This document shows, piece after piece, positions 7,867 to 18,100 of a stretch of DNA of 64,000 nucleotides (position 1 is the first letter of the stretch; the number at the start of each line of letters is the position of its first letter). The notes below the pieces were generated by a model that made no database searches, was not told the origin of the DNA, and saw only the letters and a program-made list of their open reading frames with translations. The position numbers were made by a program, and so were the translations under genes. The DNA comes from Bergeyella porcorum. GTDB taxonomy: Bacteria > Bacteroidota > Bacteroidia > Flavobacteriales > Weeksellaceae. Location: NCBI RefSeq assembly GCF_042427575.1, contig NZ_JBHMFD010000013.1, positions 248,001-312,000 on the forward strand, written 5' to 3'.

Positions 7867-10380
7867 TTAGAACTGATAAGATAGTCCAAGACTTGTTCTC
7901 ACCCCTCTTCTGAAGGATTGTACTAGAAGGTCGTTATCTGCATTTTGCTGTTCTCTTTTGATGTAAGGATTTAGGAGATTTTTCCCTGAAAGTGAAATTC
8001 CAATACCGTTTTCAAATTTGAATTTAAGGGTGGAATCTAGGGTAGAAAAGCCTTTGTCAACGAGGTTTCCTCTTCCTGTATACCCTAGAGAGTAGATATT
8101 ATCCGAGATATAAGAATAAGCTACCGTAAAGTCCATTTGGTTTTTATTCCACTTATGCTCTATCCCGAGGTTGACATTTCCTAAGAAATCCGAAGCTCCT
8201 TGGAGTTTATCACTCTTGGTATTGAAATTGGTACTGATGCCCAAAGTTTTGTTTTCAGCCAATGTTTTAGCATTATCAAGTTCTTGGTAGGTTTTAAGGT
8301 AAGACGCGTTAAGGAAAGTGTAGAATTTGGTTTTACCATTCACTTTGAAAAGGTCTTTTCTCAATTCAAATTCAGCTCCATAAACATATCCGTAATCTCC
8401 AGAGTTGACATAGGAAATCTCATTGGCGGCAGATACGATGGTAATTCTTGAGATTGGATTTTGAATGTATTTACCGAATGCGGCAAGGGAGATGAGTTCG
8501 CCTGCTTTTGGGAAAAATTCCCATTTAAGGTCTGCATTGTAGTTGTCGGCAGGTTTTACATCTGGGTTACCATAGCTGGTCTCGTTGATTTCATCGTATG
8601 CAAAAGGAGCAATTTCCATAATCATTGGCGTGGTATAGGTTTTAGATGCTGCGAAACGGAGATTGTTTCTATCATTCACGCTATACTTCACATTGAGGGA
8701 AGGGAGGAACTTGTTGTACACTTTATTTTTGCTTCCCGTTCCGAAAACTTGTACATCCCAATTAATCAATTGGTCGAGTCTATCATAGCGTACACCCAAT
8801 GTACCTGAAATTTTATCGCTTAGTTTATATTCTATATTGGCGTATCCTGAGTGATTTTGCTGGTTAGAATCAAACATTGCAGGAACCATAGCGGTAGGTG
8901 TAGAGCCTATTAATCCTCTATAGGTACGGATGTCGAAATACCCTGCTTGGTAGTTAGCATTGTTAAAGAAACTACTAAAATTATTGATGTCTACGGGAGC
9001 GGTAGTGTTGATAATTCTGAAATTGAATTGTGTCGCACGGAAATCAGTATCGATATGTCTTCCCTGATAGCCAAAGGTGATTTTTCCTTTATCGTTTAGC
9101 TTGTAGTCTAAGTGAATATCTCCTACGAAGTCGTTTTGAAGGAAATCATCAAAATATCTGTTGTTATCTGCTGTAGAGTTGTTAGAGAAAGAGTAAGCAC
9201 CACCTATATCATTTTGTCTAGCAAGGTTTTGCGTTCTATCAGGTCTTTTAGAATCTAGTCTATTGTATCCGATGTTCCAGAAGAGGTTGAGTTTATTACT
9301 CAATTTATTATCTCCCGATAATTGGTTTACGAAAAGGTCGGTATGTTTGTATTCACCTCTTCGGATGAATCCTGTTTCGTTTTCGGCGATATCACGGATA
9401 AATCCTTTCCAAATGCCCAATTTTTGTTCTGTGGAATGGATGTAATTGGAAGTGAATTTTACCTTATGATTACTATTGATTCTGTAGAATAGGTTGAGAA
9501 CGCCTACGGTATTGGTGCTGTATGAGTTTTGCTCTCTGTTCAGTTCATTAATTCTATTGCCTTGGGCGTCATAGGAGTTTTGTGGTCCTTGGATGTAGTT
9601 GAAATCATTATCAAATCCACCATAGGCGAAAACATTAAGCTTACCCGAACCAATGTTGAAAGTTTTTCCTAACTCCACATTCAGGGAAGAGTTAATCGGT
9701 GTGAAGAATAGTTTGTTTTCTAATGAATTTTGAAATACATAGCCACCATTAAAGATTTGTCTAGCAGTAGGTTTTGCTGTGGCGTGGTATCCGAAGTAAT
9801 TAGGGCCTTGATTTAGTGGGAAACTTCCTCTTTGGAAGCTATTGAAGTTTACACCACTTCCAAGTTCTATTTTTGCATAGGGTTTTCCAGAATGTTCCTT
9901 AGAATAGATATCGATATTAGCCCCATTCATATCCCCATAGATTCTTGGTGTATAGACTTTTTCTAAAGAAAGATATTCTATGATGTCCGTTTTGAAGATG
10001 GATAAATCAATGTTTTTATATTTAGGGTCGCTAGATGGGATAGGCAGTCCATTCATTGTGGTTGAGTTGTTTCTATCTCCCAATCCTCTCACGAAGATTA
10101 CGCCCGTTCCTTCTTGTTTTTGGGTTCCTGTGGCTTTGGTAACGGCAGTAGCTACATCGCCTACACCTTGCTTGGAGAGTTGAGCACTTCCCACGCGTTC
10201 CACCACTTCTACAGATTTTTTTTGCAGATTGATGATATTGTTTTCTGCTCCTTTTTTAGTAGTTCCTTTTATGGTTACCCCTTCTATTTTTTTCTCTGTT
10301 TTCAGAGAGTCCTTTTGTGCGTAGAAGGTTCCAGAGGCACCAAAGAATAAAACTGCAATACTCAGTGTTTTTACTTTCAT
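7867..10380 (-). CDS. TonB-dependent outer-membrane receptor
   Basis: 837 residues with signal peptide (MKVKTLSIAVLFFGASGTFYA). Residues 20-180 form the plug: GVGDVATAVTKATGTQKQ, VFVRGLGDRNNSTTMNGLPIP, YTPRIYGDMNGANIDIYSK. The rest alternates aromatic strands and loops of a 22-strand barrel and ends in a terminal Phe (LGLSYQF), typical of outer-membrane proteins. It lacks an N-terminal carboxypeptidase-D-like domain. The ATG at 10380 fits the signal peptide better than the longer reading from 10407. Followed directly by the beta-helix lipoprotein and divergent from a two-component system, suggesting regulated uptake of an unknown ligand. Confidence 0.88.
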   Translation of the reverse strand: MKVKTLSIAVLFFGASGTFYAQKDSLKTEKKIEGVTIKGTTKKGAENNIINLQKKSVEVVERVGSAQLSKQGVGDVATAVTKATGTQKQEGTGVIFVRGLGDRNNSTTMNGLPIPSSDPKYKNIDLSIFKTDIIEYLSLEKVYTPRIYGDMNGANIDIYSKEHSGKPYAKIELGSGVNFNSFQRGSFPLNQGPNYFGYHATAKPTARQIFNGGYVFQNSLENKLFFTPINSSLNVELGKTFNIGSGKLNVFAYGGFDNDFNYIQGPQNSYDAQGNRINELNREQNSYSTNTVGVLNLFYRINSNHKVKFTSNYIHSTEQKLGIWKGFIRDIAENETGFIRRGEYKHTDLFVNQLSGDNKLSNKLNLFWNIGYNRLDSKRPDRTQNLARQNDIGGAYSFSNNSTADNNRYFDDFLQNDFVGDIHLDYKLNDKGKITFGYQGRHIDTDFRATQFNFRIINTTAPVDINNFSSFFNNANYQAGYFDIRTYRGLIGSTPTAMVPAMFDSNQQNHSGYANIEYKLSDKISGTLGVRYDRLDQLINWDVQVFGTGSKNKVYNKFLPSLNVKYSVNDRNNLRFAASKTYTTPMIMEIAPFAYDEINETSYGNPDVKPADNYNADLKWEFFPKAGELISLAAFGKYIQNPISRITIVSAANEISYVNSGDYGYVYGAEFELRKDLFKVNGKTKFYTFLNASYLKTYQELDNAKTLAENKTLGISTNFNTKSDKLQGASDFLGNVNLGIEHKWNKNQMDFTVAYSYISDNIYSLGYTGRGNLVDKGFSTLDSTLKFKFENGIGISLSGKNLLNPYIKREQQNADNDLLVQSFRRGVRTSLGLSYQF

Positions 10381-10540
10381 TTTTTTCGTTAAATTTTTTC
10401 GGTGCAAAGAAAATCATCATCTGGAGAAGAGGCGGTTTAGCTAAGTTTAAATATTTTTTAAATAAATTTTAAGCACTTAAGGGAAATGTTAATTTTTTAT
10501 GAACATTGGAAATCCTGTATTTTACTTCATTTTATTTAGC

Positions 10541-10548
10541 TAAATTTG
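10541..10548 (+). promoter_or_regulatory. -7 box of the two-component operon
   Basis: TAAATTTG, an exact match to TAnnTTTG, 18 bp before the ATG at 10567. It overlaps an in-frame TTG at 10546, which makes that TTG an unlikely start. Confidence 0.5.
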
Positions 10549-10566
10549 AAAGTTCAAATAGTAAAA

Positions 10567-11247
10567 ATGAATCCGAAAAAAATTCTTTTAATAGATGATG
10601 AGCAGGATATTCTCGAAATTCTATCGTATAATTTGGAGAAGGAAGGTTACAAAGTTTTCACTGCAGACAATGGAAATACGGGTATAGAAAAAGCAAAAGA
10701 AGTTTTGCCAGATTTGATTCTATTGGATGTAATGATGCCCGAAAAAGATGGGATAGAAACTTGCCAAGAGCTAAGGAAAATAAAAGAACTACAGAAAACA
10801 TTGATTGTTTTTCTTTCCGCAAGAGGCGAGGAATTTTCTCAGCTGGCAGGGTATCAGGCAGGAGCTAATGATTATGTGGTGAAAGTCATTAAACCCAAAG
10901 TGCTGATTTCTAAAATTAATGCTTTATTACAGCTTACCACCCAAGTAGATGAGGGAGCCAAACCTATTAAAATAGGGGACTTGGTGATTGATAAAGCTAA
11001 TTTTAAAGTAACCAAAGGCGGACAACCTTTTTTACTTCCTAAGAAAGAGTTTGATTTGCTTTATCTCTTAGCATCCAATACAGAGAAGGTCTTCAAGCGA
11101 GAGGAAATTTTGGAGAAGGTATGGGGTAATGATGTCATCGTAGGAGAAAGAACCATAGATGTACACATCCGCAGACTGAGAGAGAAAATAGGCGACGCTA
11201 CCATACAAACCCTGAAGGGTATCGGCTACAAACTGGTGATTGATTAA
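10567..11247 (+). CDS. OmpR/PhoB-family response regulator
   Basis: 226 residues. Receiver domain with DDEQD, the phospho-acceptor Asp54 in LILLDVMMP, and Lys106 in YVVKVIKP. The residue after the invariant Lys is Val, where nearly all receivers have Pro. The C-terminal half (about 130-226) is a winged-helix DNA-binding domain with LPKKEFDLLYLLA, REEILEKVWG, RTIDVHIRRLREKIG and LKGIGYKLV. The start at 10567 is chosen because the upstream in-frame TTG lies in the -7 box. The sensor kinase follows after 23 bp. It probably controls genes in response to an envelope signal and may control the divergent TonB receptor operon; this is inference from position. Confidence 0.92.
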   Translation: MNPKKILLIDDEQDILEILSYNLEKEGYKVFTADNGNTGIEKAKEVLPDLILLDVMMPEKDGIETCQELRKIKELQKTLIVFLSARGEEFSQLAGYQAGANDYVVKVIKPKVLISKINALLQLTTQVDEGAKPIKIGDLVIDKANFKVTKGGQPFLLPKKEFDLLYLLASNTEKVFKREEILEKVWGNDVIVGERTIDVHIRRLREKIGDATIQTLKGIGYKLVID

Positions 11248-11270
11248 CTAAAAATCGGTTTAATATTCCT

Positions 11271-12290
11271 ATGAGATTCAGTAGGCTTTCGTTGTTTTCC
11301 GCATTGGTGATGACCATTGCCATCACGGGCATTGTGGTGCTTTATGACTATGTCCGAGCCATAGAGCTCAAAGGCCTCAATACCGATTTGATGTTCGCCA
11401 TCAGTATGTTTTTAATATTTCTAATCAACTATTTCGGGGTAGATTTCTTGTTTTCTACCTATGGGAAAAGGCAAATCAAAAAGATGACCAGCGATTTGCC
11501 CAAAGGCTTTCTGGAAGATACAGAGAATGTGAATTTCAAAGAAATTTCTGAAAAACTGACCAGAAAAGCATCAGAAATAGATATGATAAAGGAAATGGAA
11601 GCGTACAGAAAAGAGTATATTGGGAATGTGTCTCACGAGCTGAAAACCCCACTATTTTCCATCCAAGGGTATATAGAAACGCTGAAAGATGGTGCGGTGG
11701 AAAATCTCGCCATTCGGGATAAATATTTGGAACGCATCGGGTTTTCCGTAGAAAGACTCATCAATATCGTGAGCGATTTGGATATGATTAACCGCTTTGA
11801 AGCTGGAGAGATAAAACTGAAACTGACAAAATTTGACATCAATACCCTCATAAGAGAAGTGTTTGATATGCTCTATTTCGAAGCAGAGAAAGTAAATACC
11901 ACGCTATCCCTTAGCAGTTCTGCCCCCATTATCTTTGTAAATGCCGATAAACAGAAGATAGCACAGGTGTTAATTAATCTGATTTCTAACGCTATCCATT
12001 ACTCTAATAGGCAACAAGCACAGGTTTTAGTGAAAACCACCGTACTGAAAAACTCGGTGCTGATAGAAGTTTCTGATAACGGAATGGGCATAAAACCCGA
12101 AGCACTTCCAAGGATTTTTGAACGCTTCTACCGCGTAGAAAGCAGCCGAAGCAGGAGGGAAGGAGGCTCTGGGCTGGGGCTCGCCATTGTAAAACATATC
12201 TTAGAAGCTCACAATGAGAATATTACTGTAGAGAGTACATACTTAGAAGGGACTTGTTTTAGTTTCTCCCTAGAAAAGGCAAACGGATAG
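11271..12290 (+). CDS. Membrane sensor histidine kinase
   Basis: 339 residues, a compact PhoR-like kinase. Two membrane helices (about residues 7-29 and 41-60) with only a short periplasmic loop, so it may sense the membrane or a partner protein. The H-box SHELKTPLF puts the phospho-His near residue 122. The N-box is LINLISNAIHYS, the G1 box DNGMGIKPE, the F box FERFYRVESSRSR and the G2 box GGSGLGLAIV, all intact. It forms an operon with the preceding response regulator. No HAMP or PAS domain is obvious. Confidence 0.92.
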   Translation: MRFSRLSLFSALVMTIAITGIVVLYDYVRAIELKGLNTDLMFAISMFLIFLINYFGVDFLFSTYGKRQIKKMTSDLPKGFLEDTENVNFKEISEKLTRKASEIDMIKEMEAYRKEYIGNVSHELKTPLFSIQGYIETLKDGAVENLAIRDKYLERIGFSVERLINIVSDLDMINRFEAGEIKLKLTKFDINTLIREVFDMLYFEAEKVNTTLSLSSSAPIIFVNADKQKIAQVLINLISNAIHYSNRQQAQVLVKTTVLKNSVLIEVSDNGMGIKPEALPRIFERFYRVESSRSRREGGSGLGLAIVKHILEAHNENITVESTYLEGTCFSFSLEKANG

Positions 12291-12360
12291 GGCGACAATT
12301 TAAGGAAATATTTTTACATAAAATAGTTACTTTTTTATTTCACCCATTTTGCAATTATTA

Positions 12361-12368
12361 TATATTTG
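12361..12368 (+). promoter_or_regulatory. -7 box upstream of the pRiA4b-like gene
   Basis: TATATTTG at 12361-12368, an exact TAnnTTTG match, 46 bp before the ATG. No clear -33 TTTG at the usual distance. Confidence 0.4.
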
Positions 12369-12414
12369 CACCCGAATTAAAATCTAATAACAGAAGTCTT
12401 TTTTTAATAAGTTT

Positions 12415-12972
12415 ATGGTTTACAAAATCCGAATTATTTTAGACACCAAAGAGGATATCTTTCGTGATGTAGAGATTAAAGAGAAACAAACGCTGTGGAA
12501 CCTTCACTTGGGTATCAAAAGTGCGTTTAGCTTGCAGGGGGACGAGCTTTCTACCTTCAATCTGGTAGAGAGCGATGGAACGGTACTGAAGAGCGTTCCG
12601 CTGGAAGATATGAGCGATGATGGCGATGGCGAGATAATGAGTGATGTTTACATCAGTGAGGTTTTTGAAAAGGTAGGCGATAAAACCCACTTCCAGTATG
12701 GCTTGTTTGACCTGTGGGAGTTCTATTGCGAGCTGATAGAGATTATAGATGAAAAGCCAGCCGTTAACTATCCTATCACCGTGTTTCGCTATGGAAATGT
12801 GCCTCTGAAAGCTCCAAGCAAGAGTGGAAATGGCAAGAATATGATGGCACTTTTGGATGAAGATTTCGGGATGGAATTTTCAGGAGAAGGCTTTGATGAT
12901 GTCGATGATTTTGACGATGAGGAAGAAGATGCAGGCTACGCTGATGACTTCTATGATGACGATGAAGATTAG
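12415..12972 (+). CDS. pRiA4b ORF-3-like acidic protein
   Basis: 185 residues. The N-terminal 110 residues match the pRiA4b ORF-3-like fold: VYKIRIILDTKEDIFRDVEI, TLWNLHLGIKSAF, then FQYGLFDLWEFYCELIE. The C-terminal 35 residues are almost purely Asp/Glu with a few aromatic residues (DDVDDFDDEEEDAGYADDFY), an acidic tail that might interact with basic proteins or nucleic acid. Cytoplasmic; function unknown. Although the family is named after a plasmid gene, it is common on flavobacterial chromosomes and nothing here signals transfer. Confidence 0.75.
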   Translation: MVYKIRIILDTKEDIFRDVEIKEKQTLWNLHLGIKSAFSLQGDELSTFNLVESDGTVLKSVPLEDMSDDGDGEIMSDVYISEVFEKVGDKTHFQYGLFDLWEFYCELIEIIDEKPAVNYPITVFRYGNVPLKAPSKSGNGKNMMALLDEDFGMEFSGEGFDDVDDFDDEEEDAGYADDFYDDDED

Positions 12973-12997
12973 TAGATTTAAAAAAAACGAACAATAG

Positions 12998-13024
12998 AAA
13001 CACTCACTTCGGTGGGTGTTTTCT
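12998..13024 (+). terminator. UUCG-loop terminator
   Basis: Ten-base arms AAACACTCAC and GTGGGTGTTT (one G-U) close a TTCG tetraloop, followed by T residues; 26 bp after the preceding stop codon. Confidence 0.8.
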
Positions 13025-13120
13025 TTTGTTGATATAGAAAGAAGCTGTAAGGTGACACACTATGTTTTCATATCAATACTTCTATCAAATAAATTTTGGA
13101 TAGTTGCCTAGCCAATGCTC

Positions 13121-13604
13121 CATCGGTGTGGAAGAAAATTTCCATCGGTGTGGAATAAAATTTCCGTCGGTGCGGAAAAAAATTTCCATCGGTGCGGAAG
13201 AAAATTTCCGTCAGTGCGGAAGAAAAATTCCGTCGGTGTGGAAGAAAAATTCCGTCGGTGCGGAAGAAAATTTCCATCGGTGTGGAAGAAAATTTCCGTC
13301 GGTGCGGAAGAAAATTTCCATCGGTGCGGAAGAAAATTTCCGTCGGTGCGTAAGAAAATTTCTATCGGTGTGGAAGAAAATTTCCATCGGTTCGGAATAA
13401 AATTTCCATCGGTGTGGAATAAAATTTTCGTCGGTGCGGAAGAAAATTTTCATCGGTGCGGAATAAAATTTCCATCGGTTCGGAATAAAATTTCCGTCAG
13501 TGCGGAATAAAATTTCCGTCAGTGTGGAAAAAAAATTCCGTCGGTGCGGAAGAAAATTTCCATCGGTGTGGAATAAAATTTCCATCGGTGTGGAAGAAAA
13601 ATTT
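13121..13604. repeat. Minisatellite: 22 tandem copies of a 22-bp unit
   Basis: 484 bp consisting of exactly 22 head-to-tail units of 22 bp without any indel. The consensus is C[A/G]TCGGTG[T/C]GGAA followed by [G/T/A]AAAATTTC. Variation is concentrated at unit positions 2 (A/G), 9 (T/C) and 14 (G/T/A); a few units differ at other positions (TCAGTG, GGTTCGG, AAAAATTC). Each unit contains TTCC...GGAA arms that could fold into a small hairpin. Because 22 is not a multiple of three, open frames arise on both strands across the block, but none looks like a protein gene. The block lies between the terminator of the pRiA4b-like gene and the terminator of porV, where no transcription is expected. Confidence 0.95.
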
Positions 13605-13655
13605 GAACCGTTTCTAATCTTATGGCTTACTGCCTAAAGCGTTAAAGTGCGGGCA

Positions 13656-13685
13656 TAAAAAAAGCTGCCCTTTTCGGACAGCTTC
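13656..13685 (-). terminator. Terminator after porV
   Basis: On the minus strand, AAGCTGTCC, loop GAAAA, GGGCAGCTT, then seven T residues. A near-identical hairpin recurs on the plus strand at 58376-58403. Confidence 0.85.
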
Positions 13686-13692
13686 TGTTGGT

Positions 13693-14838
13693 TTATCTAT
13701 TGGCGTTAGAAGTTTCCTCGCCGATGTTCCAAGTAAGACCAAATCTCAGGGTGTTATCCAAAGCGGTATTAACCTTAGAGGTGTTGATGAGGTAAGATAA
13801 ATCTAACCCGAACGATTGGTATTTCAGACCCACACCCACCGTGGCAAACTGGCGAGCTCCTTGCGAAGCATCTTCGTGGAAGTAACCTGTTCTCACCGCA
13901 AAGGTATCATCATAAGAGTACTCTAAACCACCGCTGAACATTAGGCTCTTGGGATTGCTAAACGATTTGCCAATACCGCTCATCACCCCAACATTTGGAA
14001 TTTGATAAGAAGGAGTCCCGTCAACATTTCTGAGTTCGGCGCCTGGTACTAAAAGTTTAGAGGCTTCTACCGTTAGCCCTACTTTGTTAAGGTCGTCAAG
14101 GTGTAAATCATACCCTGCACCCAATCTCGCCATTGTAGGAAGGTAAGAACGGGAGTCTTCATTTCCAGTATAATCCAGCTTTGGCCCAAGGTTTTGTACT
14201 GCCCAACCTGCTCTTACTTGCCCTTCATAATCCCCGAAAGAGGTGTGTTTTTCAGATTCAAAATATCCAGCAACATCTACGGCAAAGGTATTGGCGGCTT
14301 TCATTGGATTATCAGAGTTGAAGCCACCAAAGAGGTCAGAGCGGATGAAACGCCCCGTTACAGCCATAGAGTAGTTGTCAGAGAGTTTTAGACCATAAGC
14401 CAAGTCAATGGAAAATTCATTAGGTTTTGTAGTCCCATTGGAAACAATCTGAGAGCCTACAATGCTATTGAGTTCTACTTCTCCCATATTGAAGTAATAG
14501 ATACTTGCCGATAGGGTAGAGCGTTCTTCTTGCCCTAGGAAAGTATGGAAAGAGCCATAAAGTAGGAAGACATCATTGGTAAGCTTGCTCATATATGGCG
14601 TATAGTTTACCCCTACGGAAGATGTGGTTTTGCTGAATGGGTATTTTGCGGCGTTCCAAAACTGAGAAAAAGCATCAGATGAGGTGGCTACTCCTTGGTC
14701 TCCCATAGCCCCACCTCTGGCATCGGGTGCTATTCTAAGGAATGGTGCTCCCGTTAAAACAGGTGGTTTTTCCTGAGCGGATAGAGCTGTAGCAACTCCC
14801 AAACTAAGTCCTAAAAAAAGTTTTGATTTAAAGTTCAT
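13693..14838 (-). CDS. porV: Type IX secretion outer-membrane protein PorV (LptO)
   Basis: 381 residues with signal peptide (cleavage near ALSAQ, residue 21). The mature start GAPFLRIAPDARGGAMGDQGVAT is the PorV/PorQ hallmark, followed by SQFWNAAKYPFSKT and a 14-strand FadL-like barrel. PorV shuttles secreted cargo from the SprA translocon to the PorU sortase at the cell surface. Gene order porV, porU, gldJ is that of Flavobacterium johnsoniae and supports the call. It has its own -7 box (TACTTTTG at 14863-14870), so it need not be transcribed only with porU. Confidence 0.93.
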   Translation of the reverse strand: MNFKSKLFLGLSLGVATALSAQEKPPVLTGAPFLRIAPDARGGAMGDQGVATSSDAFSQFWNAAKYPFSKTTSSVGVNYTPYMSKLTNDVFLLYGSFHTFLGQEERSTLSASIYYFNMGEVELNSIVGSQIVSNGTTKPNEFSIDLAYGLKLSDNYSMAVTGRFIRSDLFGGFNSDNPMKAANTFAVDVAGYFESEKHTSFGDYEGQVRAGWAVQNLGPKLDYTGNEDSRSYLPTMARLGAGYDLHLDDLNKVGLTVEASKLLVPGAELRNVDGTPSYQIPNVGVMSGIGKSFSNPKSLMFSGGLEYSYDDTFAVRTGYFHEDASQGARQFATVGVGLKYQSFGLDLSYLINTSKVNTALDNTLRFGLTWNIGEETSNANR

Positions 14839-14862
14839 TTTATTCTTATTTAATAGTTATTA

Positions 14863-14870
14863 CAAAAGTA
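14863..14870 (-). promoter_or_regulatory. -7 box of porV
   Basis: TACTTTTG on the minus strand, 25 bp upstream of the porV ATG, between that ATG and the intergenic repeat block. Confidence 0.5.
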
Positions 14871-14883
14871 AGATTTTAAAATT

Positions 14884-15126
14884 AAAGTTTTAAGTTTTAA
14901 ATGTTGAGTTTTCAGTTCAAGGTTCAATATTCAAGGTTAGAGGTTCAAGGACTAATTCAAAACTCAGCACTCAACCCTCAATACTTATGTTAGTTCAAGG
15001 TTAGAGGTTCAAGGACTAATTCAAGACTCAGCACTCAACCCTCAATACTTATATTAGTTCAAGGTTAGAGGTTCAAGGACTAATTCAAGACTCAGCACTC
15101 AAAACTCAAAACTCAGCACTCAACCC
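14884..15126. repeat. Intergenic repeat block A with three 64-bp tandem copies
   Basis: The words TTCAAGGTTAGAGGTTCAAGG, ACTAATTCAA and ACTCAGCACTCAACCCTCAA recur with a 64-bp period, starting at 14930, 14994 and 15058; the third copy diverges at its end. The block reaches exactly to the porU stop codon. The same words occur in five other gene gaps of the window. Confidence 0.85.
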
Positions 15127-18100
15127 TTATTTCAATATCACCAATTTTTCCACCGCCGTAGCACTGCCTTTGCATTGCTCTTGGTTTTGGCTTTTGGCAA
15201 CCACCTTGTAGATATAAGTGCCTTTGCCTACGGCATCTCCAAAATCATCTTTTCCATCCCATTCTATGGCTGTTCTTGGTGTTCTGTAGCCTTCCATAAA
15301 TGGCTCTGAAGATACTAGAACAGAAAGTGTTCTTACCAGCTTGCCCGTGATGGTATAAATCTGAACATTGACATCCAGAATATCATTACAGTTGTGCTCA
15401 AACTGAATATAGGTTTTATCCGTGAAAGGATTAGGCCAGTTGAGCAATCGGTTTAGCGTTAGCTTCTGTTCTGCATCATCTTTTACTACAAAGTTTAACG
15501 AAGCAGTGGCAGAATTATTGTTGATGTCCCAAACTTTAAAAGTCAATTGGTGAGCACCAGGTTTCAAATTTCGGAATGGATAAGAGACGCTTCCCTTCTG
15601 ATATTCGGCAAAAGAGGCGTTGATACAGCCATTGCTTTCTCCAGCACTAAAGAAGTCATTTACCACTGTGGTGTTAATGACTTCACCATCTAAAACGACT
15701 GTAATATCGTGCCCAATCCCTGCACCAGCCGAGTTAATTCCCGTATTATCTGTGATACAAGCCAGCAGCGTAGGGTTTTGGTTGGTAATGCCACCATCTG
15801 CAAAGTTGGTATTGTTCATATAGAGGTTTACTTTAGGTGGCTCTTGGTCGTTGATGCCATTAGGGTTAATCTCACCAATGGAATAGCTTTGGTTATGATA
15901 GACATCAAAGGCATCAGTCTTAGGTGTTGCTGTTGCAAAGTTATCAGCATAGATGAGGATTCTACCGTTGCCCACTTCATAGTTAATATCTTTTGGGACA
16001 TAAAATTCCAAGGTGTAAAGTCCATTTTTAGCATTGGTGGCAGATTTTACTATGGCAGTACCTTCCTCGGTGTAGATGAGTTTAGGGTTGAGTCCTGCAG
16101 CATTGTCGTTATTTCTGGTGGTTTTATTCAGTCTTTTATCAAAAATGTTGATGTTTACTTTCCCGTTGAATTGTTCATCTACCTCACCATTGTCTTTCAA
16201 AATCTTCCCTGAAATTTTGACATAGTCCAAAGCTCTAAGTTGCCCTGACACAGGAGATTCTATATTATCAACGGTGATGAGAGGCTTAGGGCGACTGAGT
16301 TTCATTGCAGGGTCTCCTAGGAAATTTACTTGTAGGTGCCCTCTATCAAAGCCTTTGAGTTTTTTGGCAGCCAGATGAGCATCGCCCAATCGGTTAAAGT
16401 CATTATTGTTCAGTTCAAAAATCTTTTGGGTGAGCAAATCGGTAAACTGTCTTCCGTAGGTTACAGAGATGGCACGGCTAGAGGTAATCATTGTGGCGGC
16501 ACCTCCCGTTTTAGATTTTAGAGTTTGTTCTCCTGCGGAGCTCATTGCTGGGTCATCCCAAAGGGTAAATTCACAAGTGATGGTAGAAATCAATGGGAAT
16601 CTATTATAAACAGCAGAATAATTATTTAAAGTTTGAATTTCATTCAAGGTAAACACCCGCTCTTGAGCCCAGCCATTGATACCGCCGTGCCCAAAATAAA
16701 AGATGGATAAGCTATTTCCAAAATCATCGGCGATGGCTTGGTTGATCTGTGGAAATCTTTGCCCAGCAACTGTGGAAGAAGCGTGATAGGCGTCTAGATA
16801 AAGCTTGCTGATGTTGTATTCTTTCTTTTCTGTGCCATCTTCAAAACTGTGTTGTATGGCTTTATTCATCACGTTATGAAAAGGTTCACCACCATCATAA
16901 TCATCATCTACCACAAAGCTCATCTTCATACGCCAAGGCCCGAAAGGGGAAGGCTGGTTAGGCAGAGCATTGTAATATGCCAGAGTCTTATCAATGAGGA
17001 GTTTGGCTTCTGTGAGGTTGGATGCGGGTAACCGCCCTATAGGGATAGAAGGGAGATTCATATGAACCAAAGAGCTGGTCTGGGGATCAGTATAGCCAAA
17101 ATAATCGTCTGTAACAAAGGTGCTGGTGACATTGCTGCTGTCTTCACTCTGATAGTTGGGAACGATATTGTCATTATTGGTCGTTTTATTTTTGAAATCA
17201 TAGCTGGCGTCACCAAGGATAAAAACATACTTTAGCCCCCCATTCTCATTTTGAAGTTTTGAAACAAAATCTCTGATGGCAGTAATGTCTTGGCTTCCAC
17301 TACTAAATTCATTGTAAATCTGCTGCACATCTACCACCGCTGTGCGAAATCCATTTTTGCTAGCGTGGTAATCTGCCAATCTTTGGGCTTCTCCTAGAAA
17401 TTCTTTTTTGGTAATAGCTAGATAATCAATGTTTTGTAGGCTGGATAAATCTTGAGTGTCAATTTTTCCAACGAAGGAAGGGGTATAAGCCGCAGAATGT
17501 TTAAAGGCTACAAACTCATTGTTGAAATTAGGAGAATCTGCAGTATAGGCAAAATTATAAACAGAAGTATTACCAGATAAATTATTCTTTCTGGAAACAT
17601 TGGTAATGTCTGATACATCCCAAACTTGTTCTGCACTATTGGCATTGGATAGGGAAAATCCATAAGTGTTATTGCTGTCTTCCTGAATATCATACACGCG
17701 GAAATTCATTTGGCTGTCATTGAAAACCAAATCTTCTTTATACAAAACTTCGGCGTAATCAAAGTAGAAGCTTCCACTTGGATTGGCACTGAAATTTGGC
17801 GTGATTTTGAAAGTAATCTCCTGCCCTGTGAGTCCATCAATGGTTCCATTGAAAGCGGTGATTTTGTTAAACTCTAAGCTTTTGGATGGCACAGTGTAGG
17901 TGCTTTCATCTAGTCCGTTGATGCTTTGGGTAATCGTATTTTGCTGAGATTTATAGCCCACCACAGAGGTTCTATATTGCACCAAATCTTCAGGGCGAGA
18001 AGGTGTTTTTTTGGTAAATTTAATGCTCAGCTCGTTGGTGATGGGGTCGCTTACCCATACTCTTCCTAGTTTTAGCAGGTTGTTTTTATCCTCATCTATA

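Noticed and set aside
13104..13585. Three long overlapping open frames (98-131 codons) across the minisatellite on both strands
   Set aside because: They arise from the 22-bp period, which gives 66-bp periodic peptides such as HRCGRKFPSV. They have no start context and are flanked by terminators, and all three frames and both strands are equally open.
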